Under the pieces are notes generated by a model. The model was not told where the DNA came from. It saw nothing but the letters and a program-made list of their open reading frames with translations, and made no database searches. Position numbers and translations under genes: made by a program. A stretch of DNA of 64,000 bases from Wyeomyia smithii (taxonomy: Eukaryota; Arthropoda; Insecta; Diptera; Culicidae), in contig NC_073694.1 of the NCBI RefSeq assembly GCF_029784165.1, positions 81,744,801-81,808,800 on the forward strand, given 5' to 3'. Each line of letters begins with the position of its first letter. Position 1 is the stretch's first letter. Below, one piece after another: positions 1 to 10,176 of the stretch.

Positions 1-1417
1 TACAACCAAATACAGGTATAAAGGCTCTTTGGATTCTAGAATATTGATGTTGCATTTGAAGGAATAAATGGAGCATAATATTTGAAATTTGACGTAATAT
101 TTGTATTAAATAAATAGTCTTTCTATCATAATGACTCCTAAATTCGAACTTTGATCAAAGAAACTAGTTTTAAACAGACTTTGGGTTTTGTTTCTTTGTA
201 AGTTTGAGGAACAACCTGTTCGTTTGATACTTGTTTTCTTTAAATAAGTTGTGTAATCTTTGAGAGAATAGACTTTTAATATGTTTACAATTTAACACAT
301 AATGGTTAAAATACAATTCCGATTACACTAGTCAACACAAGTATGGCCCCGAAGGTCAAACTAAGAAAAAATAAAAAATTATAGCTTTTTAATTCCTGTG
401 ATTTTTTTCTTTTCAGAGCAACTATTGTGAGCTTTAGAGCAGCATTTATTTTTCGATTTTGTCAACCAGTGTTGTTATTAAATGAAATGGGTACCAATGA
501 AGCAACTAAACCTTTAATTTAAAACTAAGATTGTTAAAATCAGTCCAGCCTTTTTGGCAAACGAGTTCGTTCATTTGATACCTATTTTGTTCAAATCGGT
601 TGTGTAGTTTCTGAGATAATAGAGTTTCATAACTTTTACATTCTGATACATAACAGACAAAGTTATAGTCCGATTTTAATAAAATTCAATAGGGTCTTTT
701 CAGGCAACTAGACCTTTCTATTGCAACTTATTTCGTGAAAATCGGTCTATCCATCTCTGAGAAAAATGGGTGAGTTCAAGCAGTCTTAGAAACATGTTTC
801 TTTTCATAGCCTGATTTCACATTATTATACATAACGGAAAAAGTTAAAGTCCAATAACAATAAAATTCAATAGCGTTTTATGGGGCAACAAGACCTTCCA
901 TATGACACTAATTTTGTGAAAATCGGTTCAGCCATCTCTGAGAAAGGTGAGTGAGTTTAAACAGTCTTTGAAACACGTTTCTTTGCATAACTTTTGAACC
1001 ACATGTCCGATCCTTATAAAATTATTTTACAAATAGTTCAAAAAACAAGCCCGTTCTTTTGATACCAATTTTGTTCAAATCGGTTGTGTAGTTTCTGAGA
1101 TAATGAAGTTTTGTGATTTTCACATTTTGATACATAACCTCGAAACTAAAAATCCGATGGCAATAAAATTCTATAGGGTCTTATGGGGCAACTAGACCTT
1201 TTATTTGCAATTAGTTTTATTTAAATCGGTCCAGCCATCTCTGAGAAAATTGAGTGAGATTGGGAGACCGTTACATACATACACACACACACGTACAGAA
1301 AATGCTCAGCTCGTCGAACTAAGTCGATTGATATACGAGATTCGACCCTTTGGAGCCCTTTTATACATTTGGTTTTTTCAGTGAATGCTATACCTTTCTA
1401 GGAGAAAGGCAAAAAGA
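1..1417. repeat. AT-rich degenerate tandem repeat family
   Basis: Related units recur at roughly 175-310, 530-690, 700-830, 830-960, 960-1120 and 1140-1260. Each carries versions of phrases such as 'aaatcggttgtgtagtttc', 'catctctgagaaaa' and 'ggggcaactagacctt'. The block ends in a CA run near 1278-1292 and a segment closing with the small palindrome 'cctttctaggagaaagg' (about 1392-1408), an end type I associate with culicine dispersed repeats (from memory). Similar phrases recur at 24650-24730. I see no coding potential. Confidence 0.7.
330..478. mobile_element. Short MITE-like insertion with inverted ends
   Basis: The segment begins near 'acactagtcaacaca' and ends near 'gtcaaccagtgttgtta', which are imperfect inverted repeats. 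Internal phrases ('attatagctttttaattcctgtg', 'gagctttagagcagca') recur in the palindromic element at 17445-17700, which starts 'aacactggtcaacac'. This suggests two diverged copies of one small non-autonomous family. No target duplication was recognised. Confidence 0.45.
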
Positions 1418-1425
1418 AATTCAAA

Positions 1426-1694
1426 ACAATAAAACAACAATATCGCACGCTAGCCTGGGGGGGCTAATGCGGTCTCGATCAGCTAGATTAGTTGAGAGAA
1501 TTCGTTTTCGATATTGTTTTCGGCACATTTTGCATGTTGTAGGATAAGTACAACGATACACCGTGCCCCAGTGCTGAGTCGAGAAAATTTCCAGCTCGAA
1601 AAGTTCCTTGACCTGATCGGGAATCGAACCCGATATCACAACCATGCGGGAGAGCTAACCGACCGACATCGCTAACCACAGAACCACGGGGACC
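1426..1694 (-). mobile_element. tRNA-derived SINE (family A), minus strand
   Basis: On the minus strand the head reads 'ggtccccgtggttctgtgg' and contains a good RNA polymerase III B box ('ggttcgattcc'), followed by a tRNA-unrelated body. The matching direct repeat 'aattcaaa' lies at 1418-1425 and 1695-1702 and fits a target-site duplication. A closely similar copy lies on the plus strand at 26958-27220. The short ORFs across it are not real genes. Confidence 0.85.
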
Positions 1695-1702
1695 AATTCA
1701 AA

Positions 1703-2240
1703 GACTATTTAAAACTATACCTGCTTTGATCGATATATGTGGCCTCAACATAATTTAAATGTGGTATTCGTACTATTTTAAACGTACTATTCGAACGTTT
1801 CAAATTCATTGATTCCTTGCGATGTGTTCAAAGTCTGAAAATGCACGACGAATCGGCCATAGGATATGATCAAAGTCAAATAACAAATCGTTTGAAATGA
1901 TTGGTTTCATCGAAATGACAACATCCTCGACTTTTGGCTTCTGTACATCGCCTTAATTCTGAATACATTCATATTGGGTGGTATTCGGTCATTTTCAGCA
2001 GACTTTCTGGCATCAATCTGACACCGGAAATACCCATATTGGGAGGTATTTAGTTATTTTGGTTGTTTTCCACTAAAAGTGGTCGTCTTTAAATTCAAAA
2101 TGGTGTCCAGGGTCAATGTTTGGTTTCTATGTATCATCTCGGAAATATCCATATTGAGTATTTTTCGGTCATTTTCGACTGTTTCCTAGAAGTTGCCATT
2201 TAACAATTCAAAATGGTGCCTGAGGTCAGTTGTTATTCAC
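1703..2240 (-). repeat. Array B copy, inverted relative to 23160-24645
   Basis: This segment is the reverse complement of about 24130-24645. It has a non-tandem end (1703-1985, with phrases such as 'cgacgaatcggccatagga') followed by about two units of the roughly 115-bp tandem repeat ('cccatattgggaggtattt', 'aattcaaaatggtg'). The two copies lie about 22 kb apart in opposite orientation. No coding capacity. Confidence 0.8.
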
Positions 2241-3170
2241 CAATTTTCACAAAACTTTTGTTTGATTTGTCATTGAATATACTTTTAAAATTTTATGTAT
2301 TTGTAATATCTTTCTCGCAAAAACAGGTGGCTAATTTCAAGTTCAGTTGAAAAGTTACATGAAAAAATCTAAAAAAAATAGATTTAAACTCAAATAACTC
2401 AACATGTTTCAGTGATATTAGTACCAATCTGTACATATTTTGAAAGCTCTGTTTATCTGTTTACTACAGTGCGATAGAAGCCAAAAATTTTGGTTTTCAT
2501 AAAATATATATAACTCAGCTAAAAATTTACCAATTTTCACAAAACCACTTTTGTTTGATTTGTCATTGAATAATATAAATAAATTTTAATGTATTTTTAG
2601 TATCTTTCGCCCAAAACAGGTGGCAAACTTCAAGTTTAGTGGAAAAATTACTTGAAAACATCCAAAAAAAAAAAATAGATTTAAACTCAAATAACTCAAC
2701 ATGTTTCAGTGATATTGGTACCTGTATATATTTTGAAAGCTCTGTTTATCTTCTTTCCAAAACTGCTAAAATATTGAAAATCGGTCAGGAAATGACTGAG
2801 TTAAAAAAAGCTGTATGCACTGAGGTCCAAAAAACCGTATTTTGACCATAACTTCAGATTTTGTGGACGTTTGGAAAATTTTTAGCATGAGCGAATGTTA
2901 CACTAAACAAGACCTACAACCTAGGTCACTATAGGAGTTCTGGATTTTTTTTCATTTGTAGCACAATACAGTGTTATCAAGGTGTATTTTTTCTGAAAAT
3001 TGAAGTGTTCGTGTAAATCTATTTAAAAAAATAATAAGTTTGAATGAGAAAGGCTGGGTCTCACTGCTAGGTAGATTAATTTGGGTTTTTTTAGTTTTAA
3101 GTATTATAACGCATACAAAGAGTTCATCCTTTATTGCATTTGTATTTATTTTTGGCATAGATGCTTCGGA
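2241..3170 (+). repeat. Repeat family C with internal duplication
   Basis: The first part (2241-2500) and second part (2520-2960) are duplicates: both carry 'ccaattttcacaaaac', 'tttgatttgtcattgaat' and 'aactcaacatgtttcagtg'. The whole family recurs in the same orientation at about 44440-45000, including 'gaggtccaaaaaaccgtatt'. The 68-residue ORF at 2639 lies in this repeat and is not considered a gene. Confidence 0.7.
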
Positions 3171-4276
3171 TCAATAGATTAAGTTCTGTGCTTGGGGGTT
3201 TTAAAACAAAAACAGGAAACCTTTAAGATTCAATTTATATTTAGGAAAAAAACAAATTACTTACCACAGTCCCTGTTTGTAAAAAAAAATGTTCCTCAAA
3301 CTTCACATGTAATAATATTTTTGGAAAGTAGGTTTATAAATAAATTCTAAAAACCACTAGACGTATAATTATTATTTCAAATACTTTGCAACATCGTTCG
3401 ACTGAGCTAGCAGTTTGTAGCTATTTGCATTTTGTATCAAAGTTTAAGTTGAATGAATTAAACTTGAATTAAACATGATGAAGCTTCCAGGAAATAAAGA
3501 AAGTTTGTAAAAAATATAATTTAAGTTTTTTTTGCGATAAACTGCTTTGTCCACGTGTAGGCAAGCGTCAATAAAATTTCTGGAATCAATATCATAATCA
3601 ACTGAAGCAAATACAGTTCATATAAATAGCTGTGCGCTTATACGTCAGACGTATATTGAGAGTTTTGATGGCTTCTGTCATCGAATAAAAGTGCCAGTAC
3701 GGCTGCCCGCGCTCAATACAGAAAACCCTGTACATCGACATAGTACCAGATGCCCAGACCGGGGCTTTTCCACACAAGGAATATAAAGAGCTAAGCCCAC
3801 GAGCAATGTTATCAAACGTTTGTTTTTCTCTATATGAGCTGAGAAAACCTATTTATAAACATCACCTCTAGACACGTAGCTGTAAGGTTAGGAGGTTTTC
3901 TCATGTATCGGTATGACTGAGGATTTTACGGTACATCATCAGCATGAAGAATATTCTATTTATTCTATCGGTTCGCATTATTCGAGAAATATAGTATTCA
4001 GCTCCGTGAATCATTATTGAATCTTTTTATTTTAGTTATCCTAGTTTATCTTGATTGTGTATATCTAAAAATGCATGTGAAACAATAATTAGTCAACTTA
4101 CTAATCGCAATAATTTAACAAAAAATTTATTTTATGTGATAAAAAACCATTTTTCGGTTTAGACTCTCTCGAGGTTCATTTACAAACGTCTGGAAAATTT
4201 TTCAACGATAACAAGCCACTTTTTTGTGACCTAAAATATCATTTCCAAAATCATACAATTCTTTATTTCGTTGAAT
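3171..4276. other. Unclassified AT-rich stretch; possible LTR-like block near 3600-3900
   Basis: No coding region was recognised. A TATA-like 'tatAAATAG' near 3620 is followed about 65 bp later by 'aataaa' (about 3684) and a GC-richer block around 3700-3800. That spacing is what a retroviral-type LTR would show, but I found no matching second LTR, primer binding site or terminal TG/CA. It is therefore left unclassified. Confidence 0.3.
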
Positions 4277-4340
4277 GTTAGCAAAGCCTTGGTGCCGCTA
4301 CATTCCTATTTGAGACTGTACCTACTTTTTTTAATAGGGG
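4277..4340 (-). mobile_element. 3' fragment of T-tailed SINE (family B)
   Basis: 'gcaaagccttggtgccgcta' matches the 3' part of the SINE at 6878-7096 and of the copy at 60207-60352. The tRNA-like head is absent. It lies just outside the 3' end of the minus-strand Jockey element. Confidence 0.5.
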
Positions 4341-4439
4341 GTTTGTTAGCAGCTTAAGTATTTATGATAAATGTTAGTAAATAATAAGTGTGTGTGTCCA
4401 ATCACAAATGGTGACTTCTCAACACTGTTACAACAATGA

Positions 4440-4978
4440 AGATCGATTGTGTAGTTTCCAAAATCGTAGCACTTTATTCGTTGCGAAGTTTATTGCGCTT
4501 TAATTTCCTACGGATACGAGTTTTCTTTAGATGTATGATGTTTAATTATAATAATTTGTGCTTACGTTTAGTTTTAACCTCAATCTTCTTCTAATAATGC
4601 GCTATCTGCGCTTGCCACTATATTAGCTTGGATTAGTTTTAATGAATAAATTAGGTTCAAGTTTTAAATAATATATAATTAGGCCTTTAACCTCACGTTT
4701 CAAAATCACTAGCAATTTTTACCACCACCCAATATAAAATTATTTAGGTTTAACTAGTTTTAATTCCAAAGTTTAGCTAAGAATACCACGTTTTCAACTT
4801 TATACCATCTTACTTTATCGCCAAATCACCCCGCTGATGTATCTGACGTCCGCTGTCTAATTCATCGCTCTCACCACAGTATATTACCACCGGGAGATAT
4901 ACTGCCGTTCTTCTCATACATAGGGCGCGCTAGTTACGACACCGAGGGATGCACATCTGACACTACTTGCCAAATAAA
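4440..4978. mobile_element. Unidentified insertion in the Jockey 3' UTR
   Basis: The plus-strand Jockey copy runs directly from the ORF2 end to 'acagtgttgagaagtcacc'. In the minus copy about 540 bp intervene here. The insert has a GC-richer block at 4840-4970 ('ccaccgggagatatactgcc') and otherwise AT-rich sequence. I see no inverted ends, ORF or polymerase III box. Alternatively the two elements belong to subfamilies with different 3' UTRs. Confidence 0.4.
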
Positions 4979-5505
4979 GAAAATAAACTTGCAACTAACT
5001 TGATTCCTAAATTATTGACTATGAAGAGAGCTTATCGTAGCAATTGAGGATTGCAACGGTTTTTGTCGAAAATTGGTAATAATTTTATTTGACATAGCTT
5101 CTGATGTTTCAACACCAGTAAGTCTATATAATTCGAGTGTACCAAGTGAAAGAAAAACGCTTCAAAATCATTTTCAGAATTTTATTCTTAATCCTTTGAA
5201 GCGTTTTCTTCCTTGTTGAACAGCAACTTGACCAGATCGGTACAGCATACAGCATTGCTGGTCTAAAAATTTGTTTGTAAATCAAAAGCTTGTTCTTTAA
5301 ACAAAGTTTAGAATTCCTGTTAATGAGAGGATATAAACATCTCGTAAATTTGATGCACTTTCTTGTATACTCTCAATGTGCTCTTTGAAAATAGGTTTTC
5401 CATCTTAAATTAGTCCCAAGTACTTGACCTTGTTAGACCAATTTAAAATATCCCCATTCATTTTGACAACGTGATTATTGTTTGGCTTGAGGAAAGAAGC
5501 CCCTC

Positions 5506-6330
5506 AGATAACCAGAAATCGTATAAAAATGGCAATACAAAATCGTATAAACATCCAGTTTCAATCGAAATTGTATAAAGTTCCTGTTATAACCAGTTCA
5601 AGTTATCTTTCATCATATATGGGACGTACAGTCCGTGATATATAACTGCATATTGTTCCTCGTATAAATGCACACAAAAAATCAGGTTTCATCGCAGTAG
5701 ATTTGTCTACAGTGGTAAACTTAATTGCAGTGCAAAATTGTACGATTTCTAAATTATGTGATCCACGTTGATATTCATATTCCATGAGAACTCCTATAAC
5801 AATTGTAAAAGGATTGCATAATGAATTTTATATAATTTACTTTTTCGTGACAGTTAAAATCGTCTATTATGAAACACGAAATCGTTGAATAGTAAACAAT
5901 AATACCATTTTTATGTCAAATATAATTTAAATTAAAATGTCCCTTCCAGCAACCCTGGTTTTTAAAATCTATTTCCTAGAAGATCTGTCCACGTGGTATG
6001 TGGATGGCCCCTAAATAGATTTGGGTCAACATTGAAGACAATAAGTGACATGATATACGATTTACAGGTTCATACGATTTGAGGCGTTCAACAGTACTTG
6101 ATAAAATTCTTTGACATGCAGCATCGTAGAATGACTCTGAGGATAGGGATCAAGAGCAGTGATCGGAACGTTGGGGGTTCGAGGCTTGTAAAATATAATA
6201 AAGAAAAATGCCGCATCCAACCTCAATAATTAATACATACCAAAGAATGTACTAGGTTAATGGTACGCGTACTTCGCATTAAAAAAAATATAAATGAAAT
6301 TGTTGCTAGGTACTCAATTTTATGTTTTTT
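5506..6330. mobile_element. Unidentified insertion in the Jockey reverse transcriptase
   Basis: Alignment to the plus-strand Jockey copy breaks near 5505 and resumes near 6331 ('atgacacgaagac'). The inserted 0.8 kb is AT-rich with recurring 'cgtataaa' phrases at 5520-5680. No coding region, inverted ends or tail were recognised; it may be composite. Confidence 0.4.
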
Positions 6331-6877
6331 TATGACACGAAGACTTTTTCCTTTTACGGAAATGCTTGTGTCATCGCAGAACAATGACTTTGTGCATCCT
6401 GAAGGCAAATCAGGAAGATCTAAAGCGAATATGTTGTACAGGGCTGGTCCCAAGACTGAACCTTGAGGCACACCTTCTCTGACAGGAAATCTATCCGATT
6501 TTGGATTCTGATAGACATCCTGCAGCGTTCGATCAGTAAGATAATTTTTTAAAACTTTGGTTAGGAAAATTGGAAAATTAAATGTTTGCAATTTCGCAAT
6601 CAAACCTTTATACCAAACACTGTCGAATGCTTTTTCTATGTCTAAAAGAGCAGCTCCAGTGGAATAACCTTCAGATTTGTTAGCTCGTATCATATTAGTA
6701 ACTCTGAGCAATTGATGAGTAGTGGAATGCCCATGGCGAAATCCAAACTGTTCATGTGCAAAAATTGAATTTCCGTTGATGTGTGACATCATTCTGTTAA
6801 GAATAATTCTCTCAAACAGTTTACTTATTGAAGAAAGCAAACTGATTGGTCGATAACTTGAAACCTTAGCTGGATTT
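6331..6877 (-). pseudogene. Jockey ORF2 reverse transcriptase core (degraded)
   Basis: The minus-strand reading frame contains conserved reverse transcriptase blocks in order: 'KLFERIILNRMMSHINGNS', 'EQFGFRHGHSTTHQLLR', 'AALLDIEKAFDSVWYKGL', 'VPQGSVLGPALYNIF' and 'SLFCDDTSISVKGKSL'. The D-D catalytic pair is kept in the CDDT form. The frame is cut by a SINE on its upstream side and by another insertion after 6331, so no complete enzyme can be made. The copies at 62047-63027 (+) and 53820-53992 (-) are homologous. Confidence 0.85.
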
Positions 6878-7096
6878 AAAAAAAAAAAGCAAAGCCTTGG
6901 TGCTACATTCCGATTTGGAACTCGACCTTCTGTTTATTATTACACAGACTTCGTAGCCAACTGTTTAGGGTACAGGACAATTGCGGGGTTAGCGCTACAA
7001 TCCTACTGACACTAACAGTCTTCTCCCGAGCCGAGACTCGAACCTACGACGACTGGCTTGTTAGGCCAGCATCGTACCTTGGGACCAGCTGGGAAA
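6878..7096 (-). mobile_element. tRNA-derived SINE with T-rich 3' end (family B)
   Basis: The minus strand starts 'tttcccagctggtccc', has a polymerase III B box ('ggttcgagtctc') and ends '...caaggctttgc' followed by 12 T. Imperfect flanking repeats 'gctggattt' (6869-6877) and 'gctaaattc' (7097-7105) look like an aged target duplication. It splits the Jockey reverse transcriptase. Other copies: 60207-60352 and a fragment at 4277-4340. It is a SINE, not a functional tRNA gene, because the tRNA fold is degenerate. Confidence 0.75.
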
Positions 7097-7409
7097 GCTA
7101 AATTCTTATTCGGCTTTAAAATTGGAGTAATTTTTGCATTTTTCCATAAAATATGCAATTTTGAAGCAGCAACTGGAAATTTTCAGTAAAAATTCCATTG
7201 TGCTCTCAGATGGATGTTTGATTGATATGTTAAAGATTCCATCGAATTTTTGAAATAATTTATTTATTCTTATTCAAGTTAGTTTCAATTATTTCTGCAG
7301 GTAAAAAAATCTGGAAAGAAATAAAATCAAATTGACGTGTGGCTTCATTTTCAATTGGACTCACAAAATTCAAATTTGATTTATGAACACTCTCAAACTG
7401 CTGAGCAAG

Positions 7410-7733
7410 TCACAATACAAGAAAACGTTCACCATCTTTTAAAACTGGAATAGGCTTTGAAGGTTTCTTAAAAATCTTCGACAGTTTCCAAAGGGGTTTT
7501 GAATATGGTTTCAATTTTTCATCTTTAGTCTCAAAGTTTTGATTTCTCAGAAAGGTAAATCTATGTTTAATCTCTTTCTGTAAATCTTTATAAATAATTT
7601 TAAAAATAGGGTCACGAGAACGTAGATATTGACGTCTGCGGACATTTTTCAAACGAATTAGAAGTTGAAGATTTTCGTCAATTATTGGTGAATCAAATTT
7701 CACTTGAGCCTTCACTTGAGAATAGTTGTACAT
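7410..7733 (-). pseudogene. Jockey ORF2 linker between endonuclease and reverse transcriptase
   Basis: The frame includes 'SPIIDENLQLLIRLKNVRRR', 'HRFTFLRNQNFETKDEKLKP' and 'KPLWKLSKIFKKPSKPIPVL', matching the plus-strand Jockey copy at about 61500-61790 almost word for word. This basic spacer is typical of Jockey ORF2 proteins. It is one fragment of the disrupted element, not an independent gene. Confidence 0.75.
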
Positions 7734-7761
7734 TTTAATGCTTCCAAAGCGAAATCTATAT

Positions 7762-8455
7762 TCACTTCGTTTTGCGAATCCAGCTCGTTATTGAAATTAC
7801 TCTCAATATGAGTTTTATATCTTTCCTCTTATCCTTGTTATAATTAGAAACAGAGCATACAGAGCTTAAAACTGATTCATGTGCTATAGAAAAAGTTATT
7901 GGGAGATGGTCAGAATCAAAGTCAGCATGTGTGATCAATTCACTACATACATGATTTTGATCTGTTAGCACCAAATCAATTGTTGATGGATTTCTTACAG
8001 AAGAAAAACATGTAGGACTATTCGGAGACAAAATAGTATCCTGAGTAACAATCATTGAATAAAATTTTGCCATTGGAATTACTTTGAGAATTATTCCATG
8101 ATCGATGTTTAGTATTAAAATCGCCGATTATGAAAAATTTTAAACGATTTCTGGTGAGTTTTTGTAAATCACTTTTAAAATAATTTTTGTGCTCGCGTGT
8201 GCATTGGAATGGTAAATATGCTGCGGCAATAAAAAAAATCCTAAGTCCTGTTTGAACTTCAATTCCCAAAGTTTCAATAACTTTTGTCTCAGGATGGGGA
8301 AAAGCTCGATGTTTGATTCGGCGATGGATAACAATTGCTACTCCACCGCCGGAATCCTGATTTCTGTCATATCTATGATCCACGTAATTGGGATCATATT
8401 TTAATTTATTGTTAGGCTTCACAAAAGGTTTCAGTAATAATTGCATTGTGCACAT
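7762..8455 (-). pseudogene. Jockey ORF2 AP-like endonuclease domain (frameshifted)
   Basis: Two overlapping minus-strand frames together cover the endonuclease: the first (8455-8018) has 'DSGGGVAIVIHRRIKHRAF' and 'KFFIIGDFNTKHRSWNNSQ', the second (8073-7762) has 'PSTIDLVLTDQNHVC' and the conserved 'DFDSDHLPITFSI'. The GDFN and SDH motifs are active-site signatures of the apurinic-like endonuclease in non-LTR elements. A frameshift near 8020-8070 separates the halves, so the enzyme is dead. The plus-strand copy at 60795-61488 matches. Confidence 0.8.
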
Positions 8456-8560
8456 TATTTACTGTTGAAAAATCAAAAATCCTCATTGGCTTTCAATGAG
8501 TGAGCATTCCAATTCAAAAGATTCAAAAAAATAATAATCAATCAAAAAATTTTGATTGAT

Positions 8561-8808
8561 TTATTCGCAATCATTGTTCAACTTAAAATTAGAAACAATT
8601 TTAAGCGTAAAATTTGTTCCAATTTGAGTTGCTTCAAATAAGGAATTTGCCTGCAACATGGCGTTCACTAGGCTATCGACCATTGCCTGTTGCAGGAAAG
8701 AAAGTTTACCTGCCGAATGTCAGTTGACATTAGAAAAAATATTTTCGGTAGCAATATTAGCTGGGGTAATAAATGTATTTTTATTTTCTACCGCTTTTTG
8801 TTTACCCT
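8561..8808 (-). pseudogene. Jockey ORF1 C-terminal segment
   Basis: By manual translation the minus strand reads residues such as 'NTFITPANIATENIFSNVNC', then 'ATQIGTNFTLKIVSNFKLNN', and stops at 8561. The C-terminus resembles that of Jockey ORF1 (gag-like) proteins and sits just upstream of ORF2, as expected. It joins the zinc-knuckle part at 9552 once the 8809-9540 insertion, bounded by 13-bp repeats, is removed. Confidence 0.65.
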
Positions 8809-9540
8809 CCATATTAACCCGTAAAGACCCGGGACGGAACTTGTTTTTTGAAAATGCTCGTTCTCGGCACTGGAACGGCCGATTTGGAAAAACTTGAAAT
8901 TTTATTCAAGGGAAATAGTTGCTCCAAGTTTTGTTAAAGATGCCACCCCTCTGGACCCCTCCCCGTTTTTGTGAGTCGCAAATATGTTTGTGTTTTTTTC
9001 TGATTTTTCAAACAGATTGAGCAAACACTGGGAATTTTCATACGCATCAATTGCTCCATGTATCAAATCATGTCAGATAGATGAAATATAGTATGTAAGT
9101 GTGAATTTTGGAGCTTCCAAATTATTTCAGTACAAAATTACAAAACTACGCATTTTCATAAAAAATCAAATGAGAAAATCGTTCTTCAAATTTTAAGCTC
9201 TACATTTTTGAAGTAAGGTCTCCTGAATCAATACGCGATGAAATATTTATTTTAGCATGCAAATATTTTGAGAAAAACTAGTTTAAATTCACTAAAGCAC
9301 GTATTTTCATGGAAACCTGATTTTCTCAGTCTCCCACAGTAGGCTTCAACTTAGCTCTTCAATTTTCAAGCTCTATATTTCTAGAGTAACTTCTTCTGAA
9401 TCCAAAGATGCTGAAAGATTTATTCCAGCATGCACAGATTTAGAGAAAAACGAGTTTGATGTCACTAATGTACGCGTTCTTATGAAAACTTTATTTTCTC
9501 CAAATCTATCCATGCTAGAAAACAATGATTGAAAATTGAA
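8809..9540. mobile_element. Insertion in Jockey ORF1 bounded by 13-bp direct repeats
   Basis: Identical 'ttttgtttaccct' lies at 8796-8808 and 9541-9553, and the Jockey ORF1 frame reads continuously across the two when one copy is removed. The 732-bp insert has related segments with a period of a little over 100 bp (phrases such as 'ttttcaagctctat', 'gcatgca' and 'gagaaaaac'). I see no ORF, terminal inverted repeat or poly-A. The element class is unknown; a long target duplication favours a retrotransposed element. Confidence 0.65.
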
Positions 9541-9551
9541 TTTTGTTTACC

Positions 9552-9794
9552 CTATCTTGCCTTAACAATGGCTAAACGAACGGGGCATTCGTGAAAATTG
9601 GACATATGGTTACCGTTACAATTGTCGCACCGAAAATTTTTACTCTCTTTCACTGGACATGTGTCCTTTTTGTGAGAGTTTCCACAATAATGGCATTTTT
9701 GGTCCATGTTACAGAAATTAGATCCATGGTCATATCGTATGCAAGTACGGCCTTGGTGGATATGCGTGGAAATCTCTAGAGTGCAGGAGAACAT
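9552..9794 (-). pseudogene. Jockey ORF1 zinc-knuckle region
   Basis: The minus-strand frame has retroelement nucleocapsid-type knuckles: 'CHYCGNSHKKDTC' (CX2CX3HX4C) and 'CDNCNGNHMSNFHEC', preceded by a damaged first knuckle ('CIRYDHGSNFC'). This is the nucleic-acid-binding part of ORF1. The upstream part of ORF1 is 2.4 kb away at 12190-12695 because of the insertion at about 9800-12190. Confidence 0.8.
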
Positions 9795-9799
9795 CTTGC

Positions 9800-10176
9800 A
9801 CTGCGAAAACCAGTCTCATCGTCTGAAACAAAGAGGCTCATATAATTTGCACAGAACACTGAAGTATGTAGAAAAAAACGGATGAGTTGATTGTTTTTTT
9901 CGCGCGCTGAAAGAAAGCACACTGTGTGAAGAAAGCAAAATACGCAACATCAGAAAGCTTGTATTGTAAAGAGTAAGCGCATAAAGCTCCCGCAGAGAGA
10001 CTTTCTCGATTGCAACTGATAAAATGTAGATAGCGCACATTTCTTGCTCATTGATAAGAGCACTATGATGAAAATTCTAGCTGGGAAAACTTTTCTGACT
10101 GTTTCCTTAATAACATGTTCTGTAGCGTTTACGTAGGGCTCTGCGCTATGCTCACTAAGTTTTTTTACTATCACGG
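9800..10176. other. Left flank of the TIR element; part of a larger insertion in Jockey ORF1
   Basis: No gene was recognised. Together with 11212-12190 this sequence separates the two halves of Jockey ORF1. Short ORFs here have no recognisable domain and no internal support. Confidence 0.4.

Noticed and set aside
1560..1690. tRNA gene on the minus strand
   Set aside because: Only the promoter boxes are tRNA-like; target duplication and a matching second copy show a SINE.
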